Counted from the first letter of the stretch, positions 15,836-24,746 are shown. The stretch: DNA of 38,102 nucleotides from an uncultured bacterium (GCA_937896235.1 CALBMX010000090.1:1-38102), one strand, 5' to 3'. Made by a program: numbers and translations. Notes: generated by a model not told the origin, from the sequence alone.

Positions 15836-16153
15836 ATGAGTACTGATTCCAAATTCGAACGAGCCTGTCCCCACTGCACCGGCGAGCTGGCACGTCCAGC
15901 GGCCGGGCTAGGCTTATACGCTGTCGATTCCCCTTTCGAAGCAAGTATTGAGCACCAGAGGGACTGCCCCGCAAGACTGCGAACTGCGCGGCTCCGGCGC
16001 TTGGCTGCTGGCTTTCTTGGCGCCTCCCTTTGCGCCTTTTCGGTACCTGGCTGCCAAGTGCAAGTTCCCAATAACCATGGGGCCTTTGGCTTGGACAATG
16101 GGACCGTCGGCATGAGTGAACTCGAAAGTGATTCCGATTTAGACGCAGCATAG
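15836..16153 (+). CDS. Small zinc-ribbon protein with one membrane or lipoprotein segment
   Basis: A 105-residue protein not assigned to a named family. The N-terminal half has CPHC (residues 11-14) and HQRDC (about 45-49), together a plausible CCHC zinc site of the H-x3-C kind also seen in zinc-containing anti-sigma factors. A positively charged RTARLRRL stretch precedes a hydrophobic segment (AAGFLGASLCAFSVPGC) that could be a single membrane helix, or an internal lipobox with Cys at VPGC. The tail is short and acidic and ends SELESDSDLDAA. The inferred layout is cytosolic zinc ribbon, membrane, small outer tail. It has an AGGAG site and is transcribed away from the kinase-ATPase gene, sharing a 279-base control region, so a signalling link is plausible but unproven. 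Confidence 0.6.
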   Translation: MSTDSKFERACPHCTGELARPAAGLGLYAVDSPFEASIEHQRDCPARLRTARLRRLAAGFLGASLCAFSVPGCQVQVPNNHGAFGLDNGTVGMSELESDSDLDAA

Positions 16154-16398
16154 GCTGTCTAAACCAACAATTCGAGTACTCGACCGCTAGGGCCCAAAAT
16201 AGGGAGGCGATTCGAAACGGAACGATCCGTCTCGCTCTCTAGATCAATTGCCTTGCGCTGCGCCAGCTCCCAAAGTGCCACCGGTGCACTCGGGTTAGGC
16301 GTGTGACGCAGAGCAGTTGGAACCCGAGGCGCATCGGCTCGCATCCAGGAGACACCTTGAGGCGAGCCGGTAGTGCTTTACCTGTTGGCGAGCACGTC

Positions 16399-16432
16399 GG
16401 TCCCTAGGGTGTTCCAGCTTGGGGCAGGGACC
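16399..16432. terminator. Weak 7-bp hairpin at the stop of the esterase gene
   Basis: GGTCCCT (16399-16405) pairs with AGGGACC (16426-16432) across a 20-base loop, right at the stop of the minus-strand esterase gene. It lacks a T-run and the loop is long, so it is only a candidate. Confidence 0.25.
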
Positions 16433-17892
16433 TACTGCGCCTCTTCTTCGGCAGGCGCCTCTGCAGCGCGACGTGCCGTTCGCTTGAGCGCCGCTTCGCG
16501 CAAGGCGCGCGCCGCTTCGATTGCAAGGAAGGTGTTCCCCGCCGGATTCAGGTGGACGCCATCACTGGTCAGGATCCCACTCTGCTGATCCTCCGGGTTG
16601 AAAATGCGCAAGTAGTCAAAGAAGGACTGCCGTAAGTCACATAGCGTCGCTCCCTCCTCGGCGGCAACCCGGCGCGAGACGGCGGCAAATTCGTCAAGCA
16701 TTTTGTCGAGGCCGTTCTCCCCTTGCGGCTTCTCACCGATCGTACTCGGTGTGGTTAGCACGACCTCAGCACCGGAGGTGCGGAAGTCTTGAATCAGCTT
16801 GCGTAGGCCCGCCTCGAACTCATGAATTGGAGTGCCCGTGCCCCCTTGCGAATGCCAGACGTCGTTGATCCCGATGTACAAAAAAACCATCGTAGCTCTG
16901 GGCTCAAGCACGTCCTCCTTGTAGCGCGCGAGCAGGTCGGGAACCTTGTGCCCACTGATGCCGGCGGGAAGGATCGTTGCCTTTGGAGAGAGCTCAGCAA
17001 GGCGGGATCGCACCTGATCGACATAGCCGGCCGGGGCGTTCCCCGCTTCAGTGATGGAGTCGCCCAAGAAAGCGATCCGCTCATCCGCGTCGATAGAATC
17101 GGCGAGCAGGCGCGCGGTCTCCGCTTGCATGCCGCCTGGGTTGCGCTTGGAGGTCGCAAGTCCCTGCAGGCAAGCCACATCGCTGAAAGCCTGCATCCAA
17201 GCACCCGGTTTCCCCCTGGGAAGCTCCGTGATTTGCACCGGAAGTTTGAGAGCGCGCATAGCTTCGACCATCCCTTTCGACATCTCAATCGTTGCCAGGC
17301 TGTCGGTACCGCCGTGCCAAACCAACGTGGGCAAGCCTGCCAGCCTTGCCACTGTGTTTGGGTCTCCGCCTCCGCAAACGGGGACCACGGCACTGAACCA
17401 AGCGGGAAAACGCGACGCGAGGTCCCAGGCTGCCACCCCACCCATCGACGTTCCAGAAATCGAGATGCGCTCGCGGTCGACAGGATGATTGCGTACGACG
17501 AGCTCAAGAGCAGCCATCGCAGCGCGCATCGGGTCGGCGAGCCCCGCTTGTCCTTTGCTAGGATCTGCAACCCACGAGCGCTCTTGGGGGCACTGGGGTG
17601 CCAGGACAAAACACGGCCGTGCTTGCTTGGACAAAGCCTCGGCAAGCACCATGGGGAATTGGCCTTGGGTTTTGTTGTCATCTCTGCGCTCACCGGCGCC
17701 GTGCAGGAACAGGACTAGCGGGTAGCTCTGACCGTCGACGATCTTGGCGGGCGGCACAAGCACATAGGGATAACTTGTCCCGGCAATCTCGACCTTGCCC
17801 GGAATGGGCTCGACCGTTTGGCCGAAGCCAGCTGGGGCAAAACCGAGGAGAGTGAAACAGAGCATCAGTGCGCGGGAAGGTGTGGTGAACAT
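16432..17892 (-). CDS. Secreted bifunctional esterase: alpha/beta hydrolase plus SGNH/GDSL hydrolase
   Basis: A 486-residue exported protein with signal peptide (ALMLCFTLLGFAPAGFGQ). The first half (about 30-250) is an alpha/beta hydrolase of the phospholipase/carboxylesterase or PHB-depolymerase type, with LFLHGAGE for the oxyanion site and nucleophile Ser in SGTSMGGVAAWD; VWHGGTDS and a following segment may hold the Asp and part of the His site. The second half (about 268-465) is a complete SGNH hydrolase: block I GDSITEAG with catalytic Ser, block II glycine in GISGHKVP, block III GINDVW, block V DGVHLN with Asp and His. The tail is Ala/Glu/Arg-rich. Such proteins often remove acyl groups from polysaccharides. 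It stands alone, divergent from the small gene at 18071. Confidence 0.92.
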   Translation of the reverse strand: MFTTPSRALMLCFTLLGFAPAGFGQTVEPIPGKVEIAGTSYPYVLVPPAKIVDGQSYPLVLFLHGAGERRDDNKTQGQFPMVLAEALSKQARPCFVLAPQCPQERSWVADPSKGQAGLADPMRAAMAALELVVRNHPVDRERISISGTSMGGVAAWDLASRFPAWFSAVVPVCGGGDPNTVARLAGLPTLVWHGGTDSLATIEMSKGMVEAMRALKLPVQITELPRGKPGAWMQAFSDVACLQGLATSKRNPGGMQAETARLLADSIDADERIAFLGDSITEAGNAPAGYVDQVRSRLAELSPKATILPAGISGHKVPDLLARYKEDVLEPRATMVFLYIGINDVWHSQGGTGTPIHEFEAGLRKLIQDFRTSGAEVVLTTPSTIGEKPQGENGLDKMLDEFAAVSRRVAAEEGATLCDLRQSFFDYLRIFNPEDQQSGILTSDGVHLNPAGNTFLAIEAARALREAALKRTARRAAEAPAEEEAQ

Positions 17893-18070
17893 GGAACGAG
17901 TTTAGTCGAAGTGGCCGATTGGCGAGAATCGCTTTTGCAGCCGAAGGTGAAGGTCGCAACGACCAGGTGGGCTCGCTCGCCGTTTCCGGAGCCCTTTTCG
18001 AACGTGAGAGAACATGTTGGCGTTTCGAGCGGCTCACCCCAGGGGGAAATCGGGTAGATTGGTCCACGAT

Positions 18071-18346
18071 ATGGAAATCAAGAACACGAGCAAGCTCCCC
18101 CTCAAGGTCCCCCTCCCCGCTGGCAAACGCCTTTTCCTCAAGCCTGGTGAAAAGTCGAAGATCCTCAACAAGTCGGCGGATCACCCTCCGGTGAAGAAGC
18201 TGATTGATGAAGGTGTGCTCGAGGTCCTCGATATTGGCGGCGTCAATTCGAAGGACTCGGCTGGCGGCTCCGGCGGCGGTATCAGCGGATCGCAAGGCAG
18301 CGGTGGCGGTAGCGGCGGTGGCATGCGCCACACCGGAGATCGCTAA
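18071..18346 (+). CDS. Small basic protein with a glycine/serine-rich tail, unknown function
   Basis: The ATG at 18071 gives 91 residues. The N-terminal two thirds (MEIKNTSKLPLKVPLPAGKR, then LFLKPGEKSKI, then HPPVKKLIDEGVLEVLD) look like a small compact beta fold with a conserved core; I have seen similar short proteins starting with a 'PLxVPLPGGK' pattern but know no function. The last third is almost only Gly and Ser and ends in RHTGDR, which suggests a flexible linker or a low-complexity binding tail. No signal peptide or membrane segment is seen. Two hairpins follow within 135 bases, so it is probably a monocistronic, independently terminated gene, suggesting decent expression. Confidence 0.75.
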   Translation: MEIKNTSKLPLKVPLPAGKRLFLKPGEKSKILNKSADHPPVKKLIDEGVLEVLDIGGVNSKDSAGGSGGGISGSQGSGGGSGGGMRHTGDR

Positions 18347-18394
18347 CAGGGACACCAGCTCTTAGCAGGTGGACATCCGCCGGCTGGGCAGGCC

Positions 18395-18412
18395 CCGCGC
18401 CCAAGAGCGCGG
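18395..18412 (+). terminator. 6-bp GC hairpin after the small glycine-tailed gene
   Basis: CCGCGC (18395-18400), loop CCAAGA, GCGCGG (18407-18412), perfect pairing, 48 bases after the stop at 18346. No T-run follows, so this may stop polymerase weakly or protect the 3' end. Confidence 0.35.
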
Positions 18413-18440
18413 CCCAATCTAATCCCAAGCGGAGCCCTAG

Positions 18441-18479
18441 GAGGCGGCCTGTATGTCGAGAAGGCGTACAGGCCGCCTC
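18441..18479 (+). terminator. 15-bp hairpin, likely terminator of the small glycine-tailed gene
   Basis: GAGGCGGCCTGTATG (18441-18455) pairs with CGTACAGGCCGCCTC (18465-18479) around a 9-base loop; 14 pairs are Watson-Crick and one is G-U. This is the strongest hairpin I found in the window. It is followed by AAACATGTCTT without a clear T-run, so termination could need Rho, or the stem could act as an RNA-processing site. Confidence 0.55.
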
Positions 18480-18780
18480 AAACATGTCTTCGCAAAGCTA
18501 AACCCCAGGGCCACCTGCCTAGCCTCTGCAGCCGTGGCATTCCGCGCGCGGACTGTCGGATAGTCGCTGCGCCAAGTTCACCGAGGTCAGCGGAAGGTGT
18601 GGGTTGCCAAGTCTAGAACGCAAGCGGTCCCTCCTAGGCGTCGGGCATCCACGGCCTGCCACATACCAGCGGCGGCAACGGGACCTCTGACCTTACTCCC
18701 CGGTGCATGTCTGCAAAAAAGTGGCCCCAGAAGACCATTCCGTTCTGGCTCATCAGCTGCTGCTCAAGTGTGTCATAGCT

Positions 18781-19761
18781 ATGGTTACCGAAGAAATCCC
18801 AGGTCTGTTTCGCGCCTACCTCCTCAACGGCGAAGGAGAAGGGACGGCTCTCTCATGGGAACAAGTCAACGAGTGGACGCCTCAGGCTGGCCTCTTGTGG
18901 GTCCATCTCGACGTGGAGAGCTCTGAAGTAAGGGACTGGCTTCGAGAGCGCTCGGGTCTTACGAGGGCAGCCTGTAGCGGACTGCTTGCTGGGGAAACGA
19001 GGCCGTTAAGCCGGCCGATGAACGATGGGCTGCTGGTGATACTTCGAGGGATCAACCACAACCCAGGCGCGGACCCAGAGGACATGGTTTCCCTTCGGCT
19101 TTGGGTCGACACCACAAGGGTGCTCAGCCTGAGTCGCCGCCGCGTGATGGCGGTCTCTGACTTGGCCGATGAGATTGAGGAGGGCGTCGGCCCTTTGAGC
19201 TCCCCTGAGATTCTGACGACCCTTACGGGACATCTTCTCGACCGACTGACCCCCACGCTGGATGAGCTAGGCGATGCCGTAGACCTACAAGAGGAGAAGG
19301 CCTTCACAGAAGCTCCGAGCGAGCTACAAGGAGACCTCGCCGAGCTCCGCAGGCAAGTCATCGCGCTTCGCCGGCACCTCGCCCCACAGCGGGAGGTGAT
19401 GGTTCAGCTTGTGCAGTGCACCCATACCCGCTTCGATGACAAACACAGCGCAGTCGTGCAGCTGCTCGCGGACGAACTGTCTCGCCATGTCGAAGACCTC
19501 GATGAGCTCCGCGAACGATCGGCGGTGACCCACGACCTAATCGCGGGACGCCAGTCGGATTTAATGAACCGTCAAATGCTGATGCTGTCCCTTGTAACGG
19601 CTATCTTTTTGCCGCTGGGACTGATCACTGGCTTGCTGGGAATTAATGTCAAGGGAGTCCCCGGCGCCGAAAACGAGTGGGGCTTCTTCTGGGTGTGTGC
19701 CATACTCGCCCTCCTCGCGGGACTCCTGCTTGCATTCATGCGAAAGAAGAAGTGGTTCTAG
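18781..19761 (+). CDS. CorA/ZntB-family divalent cation transporter
   Basis: The ATG at 18781 gives 326 residues, the family's usual length; upstream in-frame starts add an unrelated leader. The N-terminal two thirds form the cytosolic domain with the long helix (around LDELGDAVDLQEEKAF and LRRQVIALRRHLAPQREVM). The C-terminus has two membrane helices; the first is followed by the signature loop GLLGINVKGVPGAENEW. Classical CorA has GMN; the GIN form is common in ZntB-like members, so transport of Zn2+ or another divalent cation, perhaps proton-coupled, is as likely as Mg2+ uptake. The basic C-terminal end (RKKKWF) fits an inside-facing tail. Its TAG stop lies in the same CTAG tetramer as the stop of the convergent MscK-type gene. 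Confidence 0.9.
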   Translation: MVTEEIPGLFRAYLLNGEGEGTALSWEQVNEWTPQAGLLWVHLDVESSEVRDWLRERSGLTRAACSGLLAGETRPLSRPMNDGLLVILRGINHNPGADPEDMVSLRLWVDTTRVLSLSRRRVMAVSDLADEIEEGVGPLSSPEILTTLTGHLLDRLTPTLDELGDAVDLQEEKAFTEAPSELQGDLAELRRQVIALRRHLAPQREVMVQLVQCTHTRFDDKHSAVVQLLADELSRHVEDLDELRERSAVTHDLIAGRQSDLMNRQMLMLSLVTAIFLPLGLITGLLGINVKGVPGAENEWGFFWVCAILALLAGLLLAFMRKKKWF

Positions 19762-22700
19762 CCTAGATTCACATCTTTCATTCCGTTTGTAGAGCGGATG
19801 TGGAGATCGCGTTGCGGGAAGGCAATCTCAATCCCAGCCTTGCGGAACATTTCGTCAATCTGGCTATGAATCTTGTCGGTCATCTCTGGCCAAAGATCGC
19901 GGTTTGCGATAAATACGCGGAGCTGGAAGTCAAGGGAGCTCTCTCCGAACGACCGGAAGATAGCCGAGGGTTCGGGGACATCGAGCACATACGGATTTTG
20001 CGCGGCGGCCTCCAAGAGAAGCTCCCGCGCTTTTTCGGTGTCGGAGCCGTACGCAATCCCGACGGAAATAACGACCCGGTTAACTGGGTCGCTTAGGGTC
20101 CAGTTGATGACATTTCCGGTAATGAACTCCTTGTTGGGAACAATCATTTCGCGGAGGTCCCAGTCCATAATTGTTGTCGCGCGCATCCGAAGCTGCGTAA
20201 CCCGCCCCTCCGTCGCACCCACCGTGACAATGTCTCCAACCCGAAGGGGCCGTTCGATCAGAATAATGAGACCGGAGACGAAGTTGGCAAAGATCTCCTG
20301 GAGTCCAAAGGCAAGCCCAAACGTCAGCGCTGCCGCGAGCCATTGAACCTGCTGCCAACCGACTCCCACCGCCCCGGAGACGGCACTCATTCCTGCTATA
20401 AAGATCAGGTAACGCAGAATCGTCGAGGTCGCGTAACGCGCACCACCGTCAAGGGGAAGTCGCTGCAACACAGCCAACTCTAAAAGAGCTGGGAGGTTCC
20501 GAGCGGCAACCGTAGTCAGGAGGGCAAAAAGCGTCGCGAGAAGGATGTCAGCCAACGTCAGTCTTGCGGGGAGTCCCATCTCTGCGGGTGCCCCCTCGGT
20601 CGGAGCTCCAGCACCCAAGATCGGCGCGCCAGGAATGACAGGAGTAGACGAGGACACAACGGGCGCTCCGACCACGGCCTGATGGACCTCTGGCTGGGCA
20701 GGGATATCGGTGTCCGCCGAAACGATAGCTAGATGGGGAAGGATTTGAACGTGATCGAGCCCACGCAATGCGGGAAGTACGCTCGCCCAAATGAGATAGA
20801 GCCCCACAACTGCGGCCAAGGTAATACTCGTCTTAAATAGCTGGCGCGTTTGCGCGTCGATCGCCGGAATGTTGACCTTGTCCGCATCGATCACGGCCGC
20901 GCTAGACTCGTGGACACCCTCGGATTCCGCCGCTTCCTCTTGCACCTTTCGCTCCCTTGCCTCGAGCGCTTGGCGCACGGCTAGGCGCCTCCGCGTAATG
21001 AACAACCAGCGCAGAAGCAACGCATTGATCAGCACGAGGGCGATGGCAAACCCGAAGGAATACCTGAGCCGCAACTCGAACTCGAGGGCCGTGTAGTAGT
21101 AGCCAGCAATCGCCAGAAGAGCCAGTACCGCAGGTAGTCCGGATGCCAGCGTGAACCAAATGCCGTGGGTCTTTCCGAGCAGTCCCTTTCCGACCTGGGG
21201 AGAGACAACCCACATTTGACTCCCCGCATTGAGAAGGCGATGGGTGAACGTGGCAAGCGCCACCATCGTCCCTACAAAACAGAGTCGACCAATCGAATCC
21301 GACCAGTCGTTTGAACCCTGCCGGTCCAAGACAAGCACGACAAACCCGAGACTCACACAGATGGGCTCAAACCAACGCAGCTCCCTCTTAAGCGTCGCGA
21401 GACTGCCAGCCGACCACCTAAAGTGAGCGACACCAAGGCCCTTCTCTCCAGCGAGTCCACCCAGAAAGCGAAGGACAAGCCAGATAGCTGCGATAGTCCG
21501 TAGGCCCCCACCAACGGCGCGCAACAGCTCATCGATCACATCGGTCAGCAGCCATCCCAACGTCCAAGCCACCATGGGCATGGGCAGCGCCAGCAGGAGT
21601 ATTTGGACGAGCCCGCGAGCCGTGTAGCTATACTTGTCTGTGCGATGGGAGCGCACAAGTGTTCCCATCTCATCCCGCTTGCGCTTGAGCATCGGCCGCA
21701 TTGCGATCAACGCGAAGAGACTCAAGGCAAACGCCAAGATGGCGACCCAACTTTTCGCCCCGGCGCCCTTGAGACTCTGCAAGGTGGCTGGCGACCAGAG
21801 GGTTCGAGCGATATCGGTTGCGTGCGAAGGCAAAGCGAGCAGACTCTCGATGGGGTTCGAGGGGGAGCTGCGAACCCAAAGGATTCGACTCTCAATGAAC
21901 TGCTGATAGGCGATGGACTCGGTGAGCAGCGAGTTGGCGAGCTCTTTATGCTCGTAGAATGTGGAGGCTAGGGACTCTAGGTCGCGCAGGACGGAGTCAC
22001 GGGCTGTTCGCTGAGCGATGAGAAGCTCGCGCGTTGCGGTCTTAGTCTTCTCCGAGGGTGACGAGTCAAAGCTCATCAACAGGCGATCTGTAGCGGTGGC
22101 AATATCGCCAACCGTGGCGCGTTCGTCTTCGACCGTGATGAGCTCTAGCTGTGCGGCTGAGAGCTTTTTCATCCGAGCGATGGACTCGGCCCGCAGGTCC
22201 GACTCCTTGGGGAGCCACTCGTAGTCGCGCCTCAGGATGAGGCCCATGCCCTCCGTGAGGCCACCTGCGTAGATACGCCTTCGCGCCGCACGGGACCTAG
22301 TACGAACCTCTTCCAGCTGCGCGCGTGTCAACTCGAGCTCGGCCTGCTCATGGGAGATACGGCGCGGAAGTCCGCTCTCTCCGGATCTACGAGCAGCAAG
22401 CTCGTGGGTTACTAGGGCGAACTCGGCAAGAAACGGAAAGCTGCGCGTGATGTCTTCGAGCTGCGCCTCTGCCGTGACGGCCGCGGCGTCTCCCTCTTTG
22501 GCGCGAATCGCCTCGACGCCTTTGCTCCAAGCCGCTTCGACGCTCTCCGCCCGAGTCAATCGTCGAAGTGCGCGGTCCCTGCGAAGGGGGAGGAGCTCGC
22601 GGCGGGCCTCGTAGCTCTCTCTCTCCATCTCTAGAGAGGCGACCGTGGCACGCTGCTCGTCCTCTTGAGCCTGCAAGAGGACTCTTCGCGCATCGCTCTC

Positions 22701-23255
22701 GATCCCATCTGAAAGGCCAGTTAGGGCCTCTTCCGTAGAAGATAAGTTTTGTAACCCGGCGGCAATCTCTTCCGGCAGCGCGGCCATCCGCTTAGAGCGG
22801 TGCTCCGAGGAGGCGTCAATTTCGGCCAAAGCGGCACGGCTCGCGGCGAGCTCTGCCCGCGACTGCTCAAGGCGTGACACGAGCACTTCAAGGCCTAAAG
22901 TCTCGTCGATTAGGAGCGGGGGATCGGCCGGGGAATTCGCGAGCTCTTCTCGATAAGAGGTGATAAGGCCAGGGGCCCCGGTCGCGTCGGCCAGGAATTG
23001 CTGAGACCGGGTGCGGGCCTCTGCGGCGCGGCCGATGGCTAATAGGGCCTGCTGATAGGTCTCAACGAGACTCGCCTTTTCTTCCGGAGGACCGTCGTTT
23101 GCGGCTTCGATCCTTGCCTGTATCTCCTCGACCGTCAAAGACACGACATCTTGCGCACGACCTGGCGTAAAGGCCGCGAGCGAAAGAACCAAGAGGACGG
23201 CTGACAAGAAAGACCTCCTCAAGGATGACAGATTATTGCTAACGAATCCCCTCAT
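19758..23255 (-). CDS. MscK/KefA-type mechanosensitive channel
   Basis: A 1165-residue membrane protein. A signal peptide (LSAVLLVLSLAAFTPGRAQ) leads into a long helical, coiled-coil-prone periplasmic region (about 35-480). Around ten membrane helices follow, the first near 495-515, with an unusual Pro/Ala/Gly-rich stretch between late helices. The C-terminal MscS core is clear: pore helix LTFGLAFGLQEIFANFVSG, then ERPLRVGDIVTVG starting the beta domain, then MIVPNKEFITGNVINW and the final alpha-beta domain ending FPQRDLHIRS. It matches MscK of E. coli in layout and size. Such channels open on membrane tension and release osmolytes during hypo-osmotic shock; MscK-type channels may also respond to ions. 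It is convergent with the CorA/ZntB gene, and both handle ions. Confidence 0.93.
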   Translation of the reverse strand: MRGFVSNNLSSLRRSFLSAVLLVLSLAAFTPGRAQDVVSLTVEEIQARIEAANDGPPEEKASLVETYQQALLAIGRAAEARTRSQQFLADATGAPGLITSYREELANSPADPPLLIDETLGLEVLVSRLEQSRAELAASRAALAEIDASSEHRSKRMAALPEEIAAGLQNLSSTEEALTGLSDGIESDARRVLLQAQEDEQRATVASLEMERESYEARRELLPLRRDRALRRLTRAESVEAAWSKGVEAIRAKEGDAAAVTAEAQLEDITRSFPFLAEFALVTHELAARRSGESGLPRRISHEQAELELTRAQLEEVRTRSRAARRRIYAGGLTEGMGLILRRDYEWLPKESDLRAESIARMKKLSAAQLELITVEDERATVGDIATATDRLLMSFDSSPSEKTKTATRELLIAQRTARDSVLRDLESLASTFYEHKELANSLLTESIAYQQFIESRILWVRSSPSNPIESLLALPSHATDIARTLWSPATLQSLKGAGAKSWVAILAFALSLFALIAMRPMLKRKRDEMGTLVRSHRTDKYSYTARGLVQILLLALPMPMVAWTLGWLLTDVIDELLRAVGGGLRTIAAIWLVLRFLGGLAGEKGLGVAHFRWSAGSLATLKRELRWFEPICVSLGFVVLVLDRQGSNDWSDSIGRLCFVGTMVALATFTHRLLNAGSQMWVVSPQVGKGLLGKTHGIWFTLASGLPAVLALLAIAGYYYTALEFELRLRYSFGFAIALVLINALLLRWLFITRRRLAVRQALEARERKVQEEAAESEGVHESSAAVIDADKVNIPAIDAQTRQLFKTSITLAAVVGLYLIWASVLPALRGLDHVQILPHLAIVSADTDIPAQPEVHQAVVGAPVVSSSTPVIPGAPILGAGAPTEGAPAEMGLPARLTLADILLATLFALLTTVAARNLPALLELAVLQRLPLDGGARYATSTILRYLIFIAGMSAVSGAVGVGWQQVQWLAAALTFGLAFGLQEIFANFVSGLIILIERPLRVGDIVTVGATEGRVTQLRMRATTIMDWDLREMIVPNKEFITGNVINWTLSDPVNRVVISVGIAYGSDTEKARELLLEAAAQNPYVLDVPEPSAIFRSFGESSLDFQLRVFIANRDLWPEMTDKIHSQIDEMFRKAGIEIAFPQRDLHIRSTNGMKDVNLG

Positions 23256-23591
23256 GCTTCTGTTCCCGCCGCCATCGTGTGGCGTCGCTCACCCCGTTTT
23301 CAGACTCTCAAAAAAACTACGCTAGGTAGTCGTTGGATTGCATGGTGCGCAGGATCGGTGGTCGACCCCGGCGCAGCCCTCCGCAGGACGAGAGCAGGAT
23401 ACAAGGAAAGAGTCCCCCAAGTACTTAGAGTCTGCCCATTCTCCCCTCTCCGTACGTCGATCTTTTGATCGCACACAACCTAGATAGACCTTCATCGCTC
23501 CTATTCGCCAAACGAGCCGCTCGCCGCTTGAAGCGATACGCGCAGAGTCGTCCTGCAGAGCGGCGAATCCTCAGCGGTATTCGAAGTGCGC
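23256..23591. other. Gap between MscK-type and threonine synthase genes, no gene seen
   Basis: The 336 bases lie upstream of the minus-strand channel gene and downstream of the minus-strand threonine synthase gene. I see only short frames without recognisable content and no tRNA. The promoter of the channel gene should be in the left part. Confidence 0.4.
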
Positions 23592-24746
23592 CTACACGTA
23601 CTTGGCCCCGTGGCCCGTGTTGAAGAGCACTACGGATTGCTCACTTTGCAGCCAGCCCCTTTGCCGAAGAAGTTGCGCCGCCGCGACACAGGCCCCACCT
23701 TCGGGAGACGATTGCAGACCGAGCGTGCTTGCGATCAAGTGGCTGCCCTCTAGAAGCTCGGACTCCGTGACCGCGATCGCGGTGCCGCGACTTTTACGAA
23801 GGGCGTCTAGGATCAAAAAGTCGCCGAGCGCGCGCGGAACTCGCAAGCCAAATGCCGAGGTGCGCTCCGGGCTTTTCCAGGGCTCCGCGTGATCACTCCC
23901 TTGCTCAAAAGCATGCACGATCGGTGCGCAACCCGCGACCTGAACGCTAACCATGCGCGGGCGCTCTGCACCGATCCAGCCCATGCTCTGTAGCTCGTCA
24001 AATGCTTTCCACATGCCGATCAGTCCCGTCCCCCCGCCTGTTGGATAGAGGATCACATCGGGCAACTTACCGAGATCGTAGAACAGCTCGAAGCCCATCA
24101 CCTTCTTGCCCTCGAGACGGTAGGGCTCGTGTAGGGTCGCGAGGGAAAACCAACCGTTCTTCAAGGCGAAGGGGGCCAGGGCCGCAGACGCATCGCTAAT
24201 GTCACCCTGCACCAACTTCACCTTCCCGCCGAGAGCCCGGGTTTCGTGAAGGATCGGAGCCGGCGTATTGTCTGGGATGTAGACGTGCACCTCGATTCCG
24301 TGCAGAGCACCATAAGCTGCAGCCGCGCCTCCTGCATTGCCGGCGGAGGGGAGGCAGACCGCCTTCACTCCCAACTCTGCGGCGCGCGCCATCGCGGCAG
24401 CCATGCCGCGTGCCTTGAAGGAATTGGTCGGGTTTTGCGCCTCGTCCTTTATCAGCAGATTCGGCAGGCCCAGCTGGGTTCCAAGGCGGCCCGCAGAGAA
24501 AAGCGGGGTCGCCCCTTCCCCAAGCGTAGGCGTCTGAGCGCCCCCCTCCGTCGCTCCTAGTTCATGCAAGCGATTCTGTCCGGGGCGCCTCTTGAGCACC
24601 TCTCGCAGCGTCGGCAGCGCACCAACCAGGTCATAGCGAGCGAGCAAGGGGCCCTTACATTGTGGACAACAGTTATGAATGCGGTTGCACGGATAGATGG
24701 CATCGCACTTCCCACAGGCTAGATGATGGAGCAAAGAAGTTGTCAT
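23592..24746 (-). CDS. thrC: Threonine synthase (fold-type II PLP enzyme) with N-terminal zinc ribbon
   Basis: A 384-residue cytosolic enzyme that would convert O-phosphohomoserine to threonine and phosphate, the last step of threonine synthesis. An N-terminal zinc ribbon (CGKC at 11-14, CPQC at 27-30) is typical of many threonine synthases. The PLP lysine is Lys111 in NPTNSFKARG, the substrate loop is SAGNAGGAAAAYGA, the cofactor-phosphate glycine loop is PTGGGTGLIGMW, and the C-terminus ends FNTGHGAKYV. Length fits the short class. The ribbon and the motifs make threonine synthase clearly more likely than threonine dehydratase or cysteate synthase, though the latter is close in sequence. 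It stands alone, divergent from the PPK2 gene with a 284-base intergenic region. Confidence 0.88.
   Translation of the reverse strand: MTTSLLHHLACGKCDAIYPCNRIHNCCPQCKGPLLARYDLVGALPTLREVLKRRPGQNRLHELGATEGGAQTPTLGEGATPLFSAGRLGTQLGLPNLLIKDEAQNPTNSFKARGMAAAMARAAELGVKAVCLPSAGNAGGAAAAYGALHGIEVHVYIPDNTPAPILHETRALGGKVKLVQGDISDASAALAPFALKNGWFSLATLHEPYRLEGKKVMGFELFYDLGKLPDVILYPTGGGTGLIGMWKAFDELQSMGWIGAERPRMVSVQVAGCAPIVHAFEQGSDHAEPWKSPERTSAFGLRVPRALGDFLILDALRKSRGTAIAVTESELLEGSHLIASTLGLQSSPEGGACVAAAQLLRQRGWLQSEQSVVLFNTGHGAKYV

Larger units (their letters stand above)
18347..18780. other. Noncoding stretch with two hairpins
   Basis: This 434-base gap holds the two hairpins listed separately. From 18480 to 18780 I see no domain-bearing frame, tRNA or obvious promoter. 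The CorA-type frame is formally open from 18703, but the translated residues before 18781 do not look like the family. Confidence 0.4.

Noticed and set aside
16159..16344. 61-residue minus-strand frame between the zinc-ribbon gene and the esterase gene
   Set aside because: Too short, no domain, no start signal; probably chance in GC-rich DNA.
16822..17718. 298-residue plus-strand frame inside the bifunctional esterase gene
   Set aside because: Shadow of the esterase; His/Arg/Ser-rich translation without domain, and the minus strand carries full SGNH and hydrolase motifs.
18703..18780. Upstream start of the CorA/ZntB-type gene at 18703
   Set aside because: The added 26 residues do not resemble the family, which normally begins near the ATG at 18781.
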